Below are positions 38,129-47,448 of a DNA stretch of 64,000 bases, one piece after another. The first letter of the stretch is position 1; the number at the start of each line of letters is the position of its first letter. The DNA comes from JBJTUH01 sp044346175 (GTDB taxonomy: Bacteria; Cyanobacteriota; Vampirovibrionia; Vampirovibrionales; JAJTHC01). The notes below the pieces were generated by a model, which did no database searches, was not told the DNA's origin, and saw nothing but the letters and a program-made list of their open reading frames with translations. The position numbers and the translations under genes were made by a program. The stretch covers positions 16,994 to 80,993 of the forward strand of contig JBIIZQ010000007.1 of assembly GCA_044346175.1 (NCBI GenBank). Direction: 5' to 3'.

Positions 38129-38656
38129 ATGATGGGACAAGCCAACAGCCGTATTCGTGTTCGCACTGCGGGTATTTTGATTCATGAAAACCGTATTTTG
38201 GTTATGAAACAAAATAGCAACCCTTTCTGGGTTTTACCAGGGGGTACCTTAGAGCTGGGTGAAAGCCTGGAAGCCTGCCTGATACGTGAATTTAAAGAAG
38301 AAGTTGAACTCAACGTCACCTGTGGAAAAATGGTGTCAGTCAGTGATTTTCTTGACCCCGAACCACTGAAAGAGGGGCAATCTCCTGAGTCGTTACGTCG
38401 TCATGTGATTGACTTTTTATTTCCTGTGGCTTACCAAACAGGGCCACTGACTTGGGAAGCACCTTACCCCGAAAATATTCAGGATATTCAATGGCTCACA
38501 AAAGAGGCTTTTGAAGCCCAAGAACTACGACCACCTTTTTTTAAAACGCTTATTTTAACCCACTGGGATGCCATTGCAAACCCTGCATCTGACATTTTTA
38601 CCCCCGAGTCTCTTGAGACCCTAGGGGGCTATAAAGTGATGTACCCCTTAGGCTAG
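38129..38656 (+). CDS. Nudix hydrolase
   Basis: 175 aa from the double ATG at 38129, supported by GGGAG 8 nt upstream; the longer open frame begins inside the CoA-binding gene. The Nudix box runs from 'GGTLELGES' through 'REFKEEVEL', with the catalytic RE..EE intact and Glu where a late Gly is usual. The fold hydrolyses a nucleoside diphosphate linked to another group, such as ADP-ribose, NADH, CoA or an oxidised nucleotide. Pairing with a CoA-binding protein makes CoA or an acyl-CoA a reasonable but unproven substrate. C-terminal 30 residues are extra to the core fold. Confidence 0.88.
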   Translation: MMGQANSRIRVRTAGILIHENRILVMKQNSNPFWVLPGGTLELGESLEACLIREFKEEVELNVTCGKMVSVSDFLDPEPLKEGQSPESLRRHVIDFLFPVAYQTGPLTWEAPYPENIQDIQWLTKEAFEAQELRPPFFKTLILTHWDAIANPASDIFTPESLETLGGYKVMYPLG

Positions 38657-38974
38657 TCAAACTACCCTGAAAATGTTACAATAACCTCATCAGTTGTCAG
38701 TGGCATGTTACCAAGAACGTGTTGCTCCTGATGAGGTTATTGATTTCAAGCCAACGCCCCTATTTGATGCACTTTCTGTGTACTCGATAGCGTTTATCCT
38801 TACAGAAGTAAGGTGTGATCAAGCCGATTTTTGTTATTCAACCTTTTTCTATTCAACAGCGTACAATTTACCCCCCTCCCGCAGACATAGATGCGTCACG
38901 TCCCGAGCGTTTTAAGCTAAGAGATGTTCGCTTAGCTGTGTCCATTCAGTACGACTATAAAGCCCATCGTCACC
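38657..38974. other. Intergenic region with a long hairpin
   Basis: Perfect 15-bp arms 'caataacctcatcag' (38679-38693) and 'ctgatgaggttattg' (38728-38742) flank a 34-nt loop, 22 bp after the Nudix stop. No T-run follows, so it may be a processing or protective structure rather than a classical terminator. Nothing else recognised up to 38974. Confidence 0.65.
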
Positions 38975-39607
38975 ATGATTCGCTCACTGATTCGCTCCGC
39001 CCTCACCTATTTAGGTAAAACTGAAGATACCTTTCTTGCGATTGGTATAGGCTGTTTAACCAGTGCTTCGCTTCGACCACTCATTACCCTTCACAACAAA
39101 AAAGAAGCCCTTGCAGATAGGAGCTACGCAGCCAAACGAGAGTGTATTAACGGGTTTGTCGCATTCACGTGCGTACTTACGTTTTCAGAAGTTTTCAAAC
39201 GTCTTGGCAATTGGGTATTTACACCAGCTTTTAAGCACTTACCCCATGATGCACGTATGGAGAAGCTCCGTGCCATGTCTATTTTATCAGGTGCGGTTGG
39301 CACTGCCGTATCCAACCTCGCCATCCCTAATATAGGCAATATGCTGATTGGTCCTGTAGATAAGCTATTTGGTAAAAAGCCGAATACAAGCATCCCTACC
39401 TCAAAAGCCGTTACGCTGACACCCCAACCCTTGCCCCAACCCTTGCATGGTAACACACAGGTTAATTTACTGAGTCAACCGCCTGCTCCCACGAGTATTT
39501 ACACTGGAGAACCCATCATAACAAAGCTAAAGGCACCTGTTGTACCTACTTCTGCCTCACCTTTAACGGTCTCTATGCCAACATCCCAAGGAGGGTTACG
39601 TCTATGA
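38975..39607 (+). CDS. Helical, probably membrane-associated protein, paralogue A
   Basis: 210 aa, family not recognised. Amphipathic or hydrophobic helices occur at about 18-37 ('TFLAIGIGCLTSASLRPLI'), 55-75 ('INGFVAFTCVLTFSEVFKRL') and 105-130. The motif 'LITLHNKKEALADRSYAAKRE' is echoed in the next gene ('IILMDKKTPKHEREYAAERQ'). The tail from about 135 is Pro/Ser/Thr-rich. The stop overlaps the next start by 4 bp (ATGA), so the two are translationally coupled and the products may work together. Confidence 0.75.
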   Translation: MIRSLIRSALTYLGKTEDTFLAIGIGCLTSASLRPLITLHNKKEALADRSYAAKRECINGFVAFTCVLTFSEVFKRLGNWVFTPAFKHLPHDARMEKLRAMSILSGAVGTAVSNLAIPNIGNMLIGPVDKLFGKKPNTSIPTSKAVTLTPQPLPQPLHGNTQVNLLSQPPAPTSIYTGEPIITKLKAPVVPTSASPLTVSMPTSQGGLRL

Positions 39608-40506
39608 TGGGCATACCGCTTTTCCCTCAGATGAAAAATCAACTCCTACACCTACGAGATTATTTGACCAGTCCTAAGATGGTCGAATTTTACCAAAAGC
39701 CTGGATTTTCAAAATGGGCTGTCACGGGGTTCATTCTTGCCAATATGGCGACATGGCCGCCTATCATCTTGATGGACAAAAAAACCCCTAAACACGAGCG
39801 AGAATACGCTGCCGAGCGTCAGTTTTTTCAGGAAGTTTTGGGCTTAATATGCCACCTCAGTATTGCCAATAGCTTTGAGCGTATTACCCATTTTGTAACT
39901 GCCAAGGCTTTTGCCAAGGACATGTGGGTAAATAATCCCTACAAGCCTGGTAGCAAACTCAACATGGGCGAGTGGAAAACCTTTCGTCATGTGATTGATA
40001 AACTCAATCCAGAAGTCGTACAGAAAATGGCGGCTGGAAATCCAGCAGCGAAATCTCTGCTCATTGAAACGCCCCAATTACTGAAAGGCGGTATTCGTGC
40101 AGGGAGTATTTTAGGCTATGCACTTACCTTTGAGGTCGTAGCACCTTACATCAACAATCTGTATTTATCGCCTTTTCTAAAACTCACAAATAAAGCCCTC
40201 GATAAAATCTCAGGAGGCAAGCTTCATCTCCCCACCCATGAAGACCGTGCTAAAGAAACCGTGAAATCATCCTCCAACCCCACCATGCCCGTGGTATCCC
40301 TACCCGCTAAACCATCCTCAGTGAGTAGTGTAAACCTAAACACACGCTCAAGCGGTGCCATAACACCTAGCTTTCAGGGTGCTTATACGGAGTCAATGAA
40401 CACAGTCAATCGTTTTGAAGCCCCTGCTACTACGATGGCTCAATTGCCTTTAAAGCGTTCTTATACCACACCTCAATATAGCCCCAGAGAACGCTTAAGT
40501 CTTTAA
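39604..40506 (+). CDS. Helical, probably membrane-associated protein, paralogue B
   Basis: 300 aa, start MM. Shares with the upstream gene a hydrophobic segment, the 'DKKTPKHEREYAAER' motif and the following helix ('FFQEVLGLICHLSIANSFERI'), but has about 80 extra residues ('GSKLNMGEWKTFRHVIDKLNPEV') before another hydrophobic stretch ('GGIRAGSILGYALTFEVVAPYI'). The C-terminal 80 residues are Ser/Pro/Thr-rich ('SGAITPSFQGAY'). Same operon as paralogue A. Function unknown. Confidence 0.75.
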   Translation: MMGIPLFPQMKNQLLHLRDYLTSPKMVEFYQKPGFSKWAVTGFILANMATWPPIILMDKKTPKHEREYAAERQFFQEVLGLICHLSIANSFERITHFVTAKAFAKDMWVNNPYKPGSKLNMGEWKTFRHVIDKLNPEVVQKMAAGNPAAKSLLIETPQLLKGGIRAGSILGYALTFEVVAPYINNLYLSPFLKLTNKALDKISGGKLHLPTHEDRAKETVKSSSNPTMPVVSLPAKPSSVSSVNLNTRSSGAITPSFQGAYTESMNTVNRFEAPATTMAQLPLKRSYTTPQYSPRERLSL

Positions 40507-40509
40507 GGT

Positions 40510-41463
40510 TCAACAAAGCTCGTAAGTCACACGTAATGCTTCCATTTCACGCCGTATCGCAGCTTGAAGTGCAAGGGTTTGTGTCATCGTAAAATGGTGT
40601 AATGCTTTCATAAATGCAGGGCTTTCAAGACGATGCCCCCATTGGTGATACAAGGTTTTTGCCTCAAGGGTATAGCCTGGCAATCCTTGCTGTTCAGCAA
40701 GCCAGTGGGTGAGCTGATACGCCAATACACTACGATTCAAAACACCATAGGGTAATACCCACAAGCCTTTACGTTCATGGATTATTTTTTTTCGTTCGGG
40801 GTCTACAAGCCCCATTTGAGCAAGCCCCCACACAAAGCATTTGAAACGAAAAGAACGTGTATTTTTAATATAGCCAGGTTGTAATTGACAGATATGAAGC
40901 CATGTTTCTAGCCACTGCTGTAATACGGCACTCTTCGTTTGTTTCCACCAGCCATGGCTCGCCTGAGGGTTGATGGCAAGTACAGGGTCTGGCGTGGTAT
41001 AGCATCTTAACTGCTGTACTAACCAATCCCAATGCCCGTGTTTGCAAGGCAAAAGCCAAGCTTGAACCTTCTCGGCAATGTCTTGAACGTGTTGTGCTTC
41101 AAGGGATACATCTTTTTTAAAGCCATCAGGCACTTCATAAGGGTAGGCTCCTGTTTCAGGCAAAAGGCTTGTAGAAGGTACAGTAGGTGGTAATGGGGTA
41201 TGGAAAGCCGCTTCAGCAGGTGTGACATCTGTCGCATGACTATGACTCACGGGCAGCGCTTGGCGAGAGGTCAATGCACTGAGGTCATCCTGATGATGTA
41301 AGACCTCAGGGGGCATCATGAACAAGGCTTCTGGAGATGGGGGTAGCTCTTTGGAGGATGCCGTTGCATACGACATACGAAAACTATCCTCAGGATGAGG
41401 TTCTTCAGAGGTATGTGGATGCAATGGCGGATGATGCGCGTGAGAATGCGGATGTTTCATCAT
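40510..41463 (-). CDS. Hypothetical protein with His-rich head
   Basis: 317 aa, family not recognised. Starts MMKHPHSHAHHPPLHPH: nine His in the first 25 residues, which could bind metal but may be just composition. Residues 30-120 are Pro/Ser-rich. About 120-317 is a helical domain with many Trp ('KHGHWDWLVQQL', 'SHGWWKQTKSAVLQQWLETW') and a terminal helix ('QTLALQAAIRREMEALRVTYE'). No signal peptide or membrane helix. Convergent with paralogue B, 3 bp apart. 264 bp of non-coding sequence separates it from the divergent transporter gene. Confidence 0.65.
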   Translation of the reverse strand: MMKHPHSHAHHPPLHPHTSEEPHPEDSFRMSYATASSKELPPSPEALFMMPPEVLHHQDDLSALTSRQALPVSHSHATDVTPAEAAFHTPLPPTVPSTSLLPETGAYPYEVPDGFKKDVSLEAQHVQDIAEKVQAWLLPCKHGHWDWLVQQLRCYTTPDPVLAINPQASHGWWKQTKSAVLQQWLETWLHICQLQPGYIKNTRSFRFKCFVWGLAQMGLVDPERKKIIHERKGLWVLPYGVLNRSVLAYQLTHWLAEQQGLPGYTLEAKTLYHQWGHRLESPAFMKALHHFTMTQTLALQAAIRREMEALRVTYELC

Positions 41464-41727
41464 AAGTCACAAGGGATTCAGGGCATAACATGGTACAAAC
41501 GTCACCAAAGCGTAAAAACCAATCAATACAGGTATACAAAAATAAAAACAATGTACCAAGCTAAATTGTTATTCACAACTTGAAAAGCCAGCTTCATAGC
41601 GTTACAATGGGTTGTAATCATTTTGCTTGATGTATTCAATAAGGCGATGTTTTCTCAAGCAAAACTTAACAATTTATCTTGAATCATCCCAAATGGATTC
41701 GTCATCTCGTAACAGGGGGTACATTTT

Positions 41728-43500
41728 GTGGTTGCTACTGTCTTACGTCCATATTTGCCGAAGCGTCAAACATGTATTCCTATCCCCCCCTTAAAATTCG
41801 GATGGGAAACCCTAAAAAAAGATAGCCTTGCAGGGTCTGTGACAGGCTTAATGGCAATTCCTCTCACAGTGGGAATTTGCTTGATGTCAGGCTACCCCAT
41901 TCAAACGGGTTTATACACGGTGATTTGTGCCTGTCTTGTGAGTTTTATCGTTTCGTTCTTTAGAAAAGGAAACTATACGGGTACTCCTGGCATTGCAGCT
42001 GGTGTAGCACCTGTACTGGCTTTAGGGATTCAGCAATTTGGGTTCCATAATATGCCTTTTCTGATTTTTCTCACATCTTGCTTCGAGTGTTTAATATGGC
42101 GGGGAGGCTGGGAAAAATATATTTTAAAGGCAGTTCCAGCTTATCTCGTAGAGGGTTTACTCGCAGGGGTTGGTATCAAAATATTTCTAAAATTCTTGCC
42201 CTATACCTATGCAACCGTGAGTTCAACTATAGGCAGTGAATGGTTTACCCAAGAAAAGCTACAAGTACTGGGTATTTCAGCCGTATGCGGATGGGTCTTT
42301 TTGTACCTATTTAGCAAGTTTAAAAAAACCAGTCCAGGGATTCCCTATATTGTCACCATTGTGATGAGCGTTATGATTGCACAGTATATCCAGGTGCCGA
42401 TGTTGCATATCGAGAGCTTCCCACTAACGTTTAAACTACCAACCCCTCATATTGATACAAACCACCCTCTAATCATCGTAAGTATGCTTGCCTATGCCCT
42501 CATGCTTGCAAGTATCGATGTGATTGAGCAAGTCATGAGTAATGTCGCCATTGAAAAGCTTGACCCTCTCAAACGCCCTACAAACACGAACAATAGTTTA
42601 ATTGCCATATGGACTGCCAACATGATTTCAAGCTTCTTTGGGGGCATGACAAACCTTGACGGGCTGGCTAAAAGCACCACGAACACAATGGCTGGGGCTG
42701 TGAGTAAGGTCTCTAACCTTTTTACAGCGGGCGTTTTAACCTTTTTTGTCATGAACCATCAATACCTAGAGTACCTCCCGAAATTTTCTCTCGCAGTTTT
42801 GATGCTTTTTTCAGGATGGAAAATGATTGTTGGTATTCTGCACGTCGCCGGGCAAGGAAAATATGCCTTCATGCTTTCGGTATTCTGTGCCTTGTTTGTT
42901 TGGAAGCACGGTATTTTTGAAGGACTCCTCGTCGCTTTAGCCATTCACGCTGCTATTACTTATGTGATTTACAGGCATCGTAATACCCCCCTGCTGGAAA
43001 TGCTCAAAGCATTTACCAACAAATTTGTGGAACCCACCATGGAGCTTGAGCTAGGACACACGATTGTTGAAACGGATGAACTTACAGGAGGTAAACGTTA
43101 CCGCTCCATTCGTAAACTCCCCTCTGACCAAAAAAGTTTAACCTTATTCATCCGAGAGTGGGGACATGCCATTAACAGTCATAACTTACTGAATATCGTC
43201 AATCATTATGACTACGATGCCCTTTTATGGGGAACTTTTGCCAACCATCTGGGGAGTGGACACATCCCGATTAAAACCTACTTTGAACATCTGCTTGAAC
43301 TCAACGAACTACAAGTAACTTTTCAAGAATACGAAACCAGAAGTTACGGTGACATTTTTATTCAGTCTGGTACCTATGAGTTTAGTCATACAAAGAAAGG
43401 GGAGTGTCATCGTGTGCCAGCCCGCTACTCCTTCGTATGCAAAAAGTATAAAAACAGTTGGTGCATTTTAGAACACCACTCTTCCGTATTTCCTGCTTAA
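41728..43500 (+). CDS. SulP-family anion transporter fused to an NTF2-like (SgcJ/CaMKII-AD) domain
   Basis: 590 aa, GTG start with GGGGG 8 nt upstream. Residues about 25-430 are a SulP/SLC26 membrane core: 'DSLAGSVTGLMAIPLTVGICLMSGYP', 'GTPGIAAGVAPVLALG' and 'GGMTNLDGLAKSTTNTMAGA'. SulP proteins move sulfate, bicarbonate or other anions. They normally end in a STAS domain, which is absent here. Instead residues about 467-590 match the NTF2-like SgcJ/EcaC family: 'WGHAINSHNLLNIVNHYDYDALL', 'TYFEHLLE', 'YGDIFIQSGTYEF', 'VPARYSFVCKK' and 'HHSSVFP'. The NTF2 domain may sense or bind a small molecule or drive oligomers (inference). SPFH gene follows after 31 bp. Confidence 0.88.
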   Translation: MVATVLRPYLPKRQTCIPIPPLKFGWETLKKDSLAGSVTGLMAIPLTVGICLMSGYPIQTGLYTVICACLVSFIVSFFRKGNYTGTPGIAAGVAPVLALGIQQFGFHNMPFLIFLTSCFECLIWRGGWEKYILKAVPAYLVEGLLAGVGIKIFLKFLPYTYATVSSTIGSEWFTQEKLQVLGISAVCGWVFLYLFSKFKKTSPGIPYIVTIVMSVMIAQYIQVPMLHIESFPLTFKLPTPHIDTNHPLIIVSMLAYALMLASIDVIEQVMSNVAIEKLDPLKRPTNTNNSLIAIWTANMISSFFGGMTNLDGLAKSTTNTMAGAVSKVSNLFTAGVLTFFVMNHQYLEYLPKFSLAVLMLFSGWKMIVGILHVAGQGKYAFMLSVFCALFVWKHGIFEGLLVALAIHAAITYVIYRHRNTPLLEMLKAFTNKFVEPTMELELGHTIVETDELTGGKRYRSIRKLPSDQKSLTLFIREWGHAINSHNLLNIVNHYDYDALLWGTFANHLGSGHIPIKTYFEHLLELNELQVTFQEYETRSYGDIFIQSGTYEFSHTKKGECHRVPARYSFVCKKYKNSWCILEHHSSVFPA

Positions 43501-43531
43501 GTCCCCCTCATCAAGGAGCAACCAACCCCTC

Positions 43532-44452
43532 ATGCAAAACCTTAACACCCTTTTAGCCACCATTGAGCTGAGTACACTCGTCACCGTACTTGCAAGTTTA
43601 TTTGTATTCTTCAGAGGTTGCTACACCGTACAACAAGGAAAAGTGGCCGTTATTACCTCGTTTGGGAAATATGTGCGTAGTGCAGGTGCTGGGATTCATT
43701 TTAAAAACCCTCTCACGGAAACCCTTTTTAAACAAATTTCCACCCAGCATCAATCGATTGAAATTGAATTTACGGCAACCACTGCCGACCAAGCCAACGT
43801 TGACTTTAAAGCCATGTTACTTTACGCCACATTGGATGCCAAGGAAGAGACCATCCAAAAAGTGGCTTTTAAGTTCATTGATGAAAGTAACTTCATGCAA
43901 GCCTTAATTCGGAGCGTAGAAGGCTGTATCCGAGCCTTTGTCGCCAGTAAGAAACAGAACGAAATTTTAGGTATCCGAGAAGAGATTGTGAAATCAGTCA
44001 AACAAAACCTTGATGTCAGCCTTGCCAGCTGGGGATACCAACTCATTGACTTACAAATCAATGATATTCTTTTCGATGAAGCCGTCATGCGTTCTATGGC
44101 ACAAGTCGTTGCCAGTGAAAACCTGAAAGCGGCTGCCCTCAATGAAGGGGAAGCCACCCTCATTAAAGAAACCAAAAAAGCCGAGGCTCAAAAAGTAGCA
44201 TCCATTTTGAAAGGTGAAGGTATTGCCCAAATGGAAATCTTGATTGCCGAAGCACGGGTTTGTTCAACACAGCGTTTGAAAGAAGCGGGCTTAGGGCTAT
44301 CCAGTGTACTACTCCTACAATGGATTGAAGGCATTAAATACATTGCCGAGCATGGGCAAGGCAACAGTATTTTCCTGAATGGGAGTAGCGAAAACTTTGA
44401 AAAACATCTCAAGCAACTCCAAATGCTCAGTAGTGCCAGCAATGCTGAGTAG
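43532..44452 (+). CDS. SPFH/band-7 membrane protein (stomatin/HflC-like)
   Basis: 306 aa. An N-terminal membrane anchor (about 8-29, 'IELSTLVTVLASLFVFF') precedes the SPFH domain (about 30-200): 'VQQGKVAVITSFGKY', 'GAGIHFKNPLTET', 'ATTADQANVDFKAMLLYA' and 'ILGIREEIVKSVKQNLD'. A charged Ala/Glu/Lys coiled coil follows (about 200-245), then a short C-terminal domain. Such proteins form ring-like membrane microdomains that organise transporters or proteases. The 31-bp gap to the SulP gene and shared terminator make co-transcription likely. A role in organising the transporter is inferred from that. Confidence 0.88.
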   Translation: MQNLNTLLATIELSTLVTVLASLFVFFRGCYTVQQGKVAVITSFGKYVRSAGAGIHFKNPLTETLFKQISTQHQSIEIEFTATTADQANVDFKAMLLYATLDAKEETIQKVAFKFIDESNFMQALIRSVEGCIRAFVASKKQNEILGIREEIVKSVKQNLDVSLASWGYQLIDLQINDILFDEAVMRSMAQVVASENLKAAALNEGEATLIKETKKAEAQKVASILKGEGIAQMEILIAEARVCSTQRLKEAGLGLSSVLLLQWIEGIKYIAEHGQGNSIFLNGSSENFEKHLKQLQMLSSASNAE

Positions 44453-44496
44453 GCTCGGTTTTTATTCTTGTCGAGTTGCATCCAAACCAAACCAAA

Positions 44497-44543
44497 CAAA
44501 GTAGCCTTCTCAAACTCAAATGTGAGAAGGACTCTTTGTTTTT
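44497..44543. terminator. Rho-independent terminator after the SulP-SPFH operon
   Basis: 16-bp arms at 44497-44512 and 44523-44538 ('ccttctca'/'tgagaagg' core, two mismatches) are followed by TTTTT. The A-rich left side could also serve the convergent gene. Confidence 0.75.
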
Positions 44544-44586
44544 CAAAAGAAGCATCAAGCCCCCTAGAACATGCTGACATATGGGA

Positions 44587-47223
44587 TTAAAACTGTACTT
44601 TTAAGCCTGTCGTTGCAGCATCAAGCAATCGAACCCCTATAGGCTCAGGAAATGCGACACGGTACACTGTTCGTTCGGGCAGTTCAATCACCTTCAGGCA
44701 TGTTCCTTGTCCATATTGGGGGTGCCATACCATGGGCATAGCGTTACGACTGGGTACTCCCCCCTCAGCCGCTTGAGGCGAGCTATGCCCCGAAGATGCC
44801 TGAGAGGTTAAAGGCTGAGTCGGACTTGGATAGGCTTGCGTCGGAGATGCAGGCGGATAACTTGCTGAGGTATCATTTAAATCCTCTTCCACGAAAGAAA
44901 AGGGGTCATCCACCTTCTCTTCTATCGTTGAAGTATCCACGGAGCTTAATGAGACCTCAACCCTCGTAGGGTCTACTTCAGGATAAGTTTTTTCATCGCC
45001 AAGTGTCACCTCAGGATGTGAGTCCCCTATGCGAAGCTCCGAATTTTCTGGGTCAAGGAACTGAAAGAGGGCATCGGGTTCAAACACAGGAGCCATGTCA
45101 TCAGAGGATGCTCCTTCCAGCACACTAGGTGAGGGTGGCAATGGTGGCAATGGATGCGACGCTACCTGAAGGGGCGGTGCTTCTACCCATAAGGGTTCAG
45201 TATGTGGCAGGACTGCTTGAGGCTCCTCCATGGCAACCACAGCAGGCGTATTGATTTCTGTAACATCTGTAACAACCGTGTGGCTCACAGGTTGCGGCGG
45301 GAATGCCTCATGATGAGACACCCCATATACCGCATACTGCTGCTGTCTACGACGTTGGGCAATGGCAAGCATCTCAAACATTTCCTCAATAGAAGGTACT
45401 GGTAAGCCCGCTTGGTGCCTAAAGCCATACCACGTAGTCCATTGCCATGAAAGAGGTAACATTGGGAAACACCAGGGTGGCATCATGCTACCTTCGGGAT
45501 AAGAGGCTTCTAAGACTTCTGAAGGCGTATCTTCAGAGACAAAGACCTCAGGAGCGTGATGATGTGCCTCCGTTAATGCAATGACTTCTGTTTCTGCTGT
45601 TTGGGCTGTTTCTTGTATATCGAGCGTTTCATCTAGGCTCCCCACTTCTGATTGCGACATAAAAATCGGCTCATCATACAGGGTTTCATCGTCAAGCAAC
45701 GCATGTTCCTCAATAAGGTCAAGAGGCGTTGGCTCATTGAAGGCTGCTTCAGTGTAGGGTTGTGATATTTGTACGGGAGGTTCATCCTCCTCAAACATTA
45801 CAGGCAAAGGCGCTTCAGAAAGCGGCATGCTGTTTGACAACAATGCGTCATCTACCAACTTAGAGTCTGGTACCGTACGGACAGATACTGGCTCTGCTTC
45901 AATCGGTGTTTGTTTCGGTGTTTGTGTCTGTGGCATCTCCGTATGTACAAGAGGCACAAGCCCACGATTGGGATGATGCAAAGACCAAGAGAGTACATAG
46001 TGTTCCTGTAACTGACTCCAATACAGAACCTCTTGTTTATGACTTAAAATAATCCCTTGGTCAAACCATCCACGCCAATGATGCCCGTCACCCTGTTGGA
46101 GCATCGAAGGGGTATCAGGCGTGAGCGAGACCATCACTAAGCATATTTTTTCCTGTCTTGCGAGTTGTTGCCAAGAAGCAATGAGTCCTTGCACCCGCTC
46201 ATGGGCATGTAATCCAGAAGGCATGCCATGGTCATGATGTATGCCCAGATTTTTCAGGAGAGTCTCCCAACCTGGCACCACGACCATCACAATACTGCCT
46301 TCAGGTAGACTCAAGCAAGCCTGACGTACCCAAGCGGTTAAAATATCCAGCTGCAAACTCACATGATACGAGCTAGCACCCCCCGCACCAATATGATAGG
46401 TTTCCAAGGTTTTAAGTGGTCGATGCCCCTGCATTTTTTCAAAAGGCTGTGTGAGAAAGCAAGTATGGGGGTCATCACTCAACCAGTCAGGTGGTAAGCG
46501 TTCGCCACGTAACCAAGGGACAAAGAAATGCCCGCCATGGTGTCCTAGTAAATAATGCGTTTGGCTATACACGTGATACCGTGAAGGACCATCGTGAGCC
46601 AAATCAAGCAGTACTTGAGCTGGGACATCGGGAGGGTATTGCTTCAAACGTTCAAGGAATAACCCAAAAGACCACTGCGGGGCATGATGAACATTCCAAG
46701 ACGTATAACGAGGATGGTGTACATCAGGACGTTCCAAGGCGGGGAGGGCAAGATAATGCAAGCCTGGTGTCCATAAAAACGGTAGCAAGGGTAAACTTGT
46801 TTGTTCATAGCCCAAGGTATGATGCGGGGTATCCCCCAACCACCATAGTAAAGGACTAGGCGATTCGCTGAACTGATGTCTCAATTGAAGATAGAGCCAA
46901 GGCGGTATCCCCTGCAAGGCAATGTCACCTAGCATGGCCGTACCATAAAGCAGTTCCAAGGTGTATTCTTGGTGATGTAACGTCGTTTCACAACTCACAA
47001 CACGCGCATAACAAGCAAGCTCAGGATGTTTATAAATAGCGTGCTGCAACTGAAGAACGAGTGACTGGCGCCACCACTGCAACACCTGCCCAGGAGCAAC
47101 ACTCCAAGGGGTCTCAAGCGGTGTGGATAACACCACTTTCTCAGTACTCACGAATGTAAGCCTTGCCAGTTGTAAAGCTTGCATCGTTGAATAAGCGGGA
47201 GGCTCAAAGGGTGACGTAGTCAT
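44587..47223 (-). CDS. 878-889-aa unknown protein ending in a UvrD/PcrA-like Tudor module
   Basis: Start taken at the ATG at 47223; a GTG at 47256 adds 11 codons and neither has a clear ribosome site. Residues 1-430 are a globular region rich in Trp, His and Leu. Within it, 'GSIVMVVVPGWETLL', 'KICLVMVSLTPDTP' and 'FDQGIILSHKQEVLYW' weakly recall the last strands of a RecA-type core, but no Walker A is visible. About 430-830 is acidic, Glu/Pro/Thr-rich and probably disordered. The last 48 residues ('MVWHPQYGQGTCLKV' to 'LLDAATTGLKVQF') look like the Tudor-like C-terminal module by which UvrD/PcrA bind RNA polymerase. Overall function unknown; a nucleic-acid or polymerase link is inference. Confidence 0.7.
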   Translation of the reverse strand: MTTSPFEPPAYSTMQALQLARLTFVSTEKVVLSTPLETPWSVAPGQVLQWWRQSLVLQLQHAIYKHPELACYARVVSCETTLHHQEYTLELLYGTAMLGDIALQGIPPWLYLQLRHQFSESPSPLLWWLGDTPHHTLGYEQTSLPLLPFLWTPGLHYLALPALERPDVHHPRYTSWNVHHAPQWSFGLFLERLKQYPPDVPAQVLLDLAHDGPSRYHVYSQTHYLLGHHGGHFFVPWLRGERLPPDWLSDDPHTCFLTQPFEKMQGHRPLKTLETYHIGAGGASSYHVSLQLDILTAWVRQACLSLPEGSIVMVVVPGWETLLKNLGIHHDHGMPSGLHAHERVQGLIASWQQLARQEKICLVMVSLTPDTPSMLQQGDGHHWRGWFDQGIILSHKQEVLYWSQLQEHYVLSWSLHHPNRGLVPLVHTEMPQTQTPKQTPIEAEPVSVRTVPDSKLVDDALLSNSMPLSEAPLPVMFEEDEPPVQISQPYTEAAFNEPTPLDLIEEHALLDDETLYDEPIFMSQSEVGSLDETLDIQETAQTAETEVIALTEAHHHAPEVFVSEDTPSEVLEASYPEGSMMPPWCFPMLPLSWQWTTWYGFRHQAGLPVPSIEEMFEMLAIAQRRRQQQYAVYGVSHHEAFPPQPVSHTVVTDVTEINTPAVVAMEEPQAVLPHTEPLWVEAPPLQVASHPLPPLPPSPSVLEGASSDDMAPVFEPDALFQFLDPENSELRIGDSHPEVTLGDEKTYPEVDPTRVEVSLSSVDTSTIEEKVDDPFSFVEEDLNDTSASYPPASPTQAYPSPTQPLTSQASSGHSSPQAAEGGVPSRNAMPMVWHPQYGQGTCLKVIELPERTVYRVAFPEPIGVRLLDAATTGLKVQF

Positions 47224-47448
47224 AAAACGCACATTCTTAAGGGGATACAACACCACAAAAGCAGTAGAATAAACCCTTACCTTTTCCTCAACCCCACAAG
47301 GTCAGCCAAAGGTAAGTGTCTTTTTAGTGTGCCATAGCAATGTATGCAGGCTCAAGTATCGCTTTCAAAAATACATTTGATAGGTTAGATTTTATCCCGT
47401 TGGCTTGTCTTTCACCAAATGTAGCAACTGTGTCAATCATCTTACACA

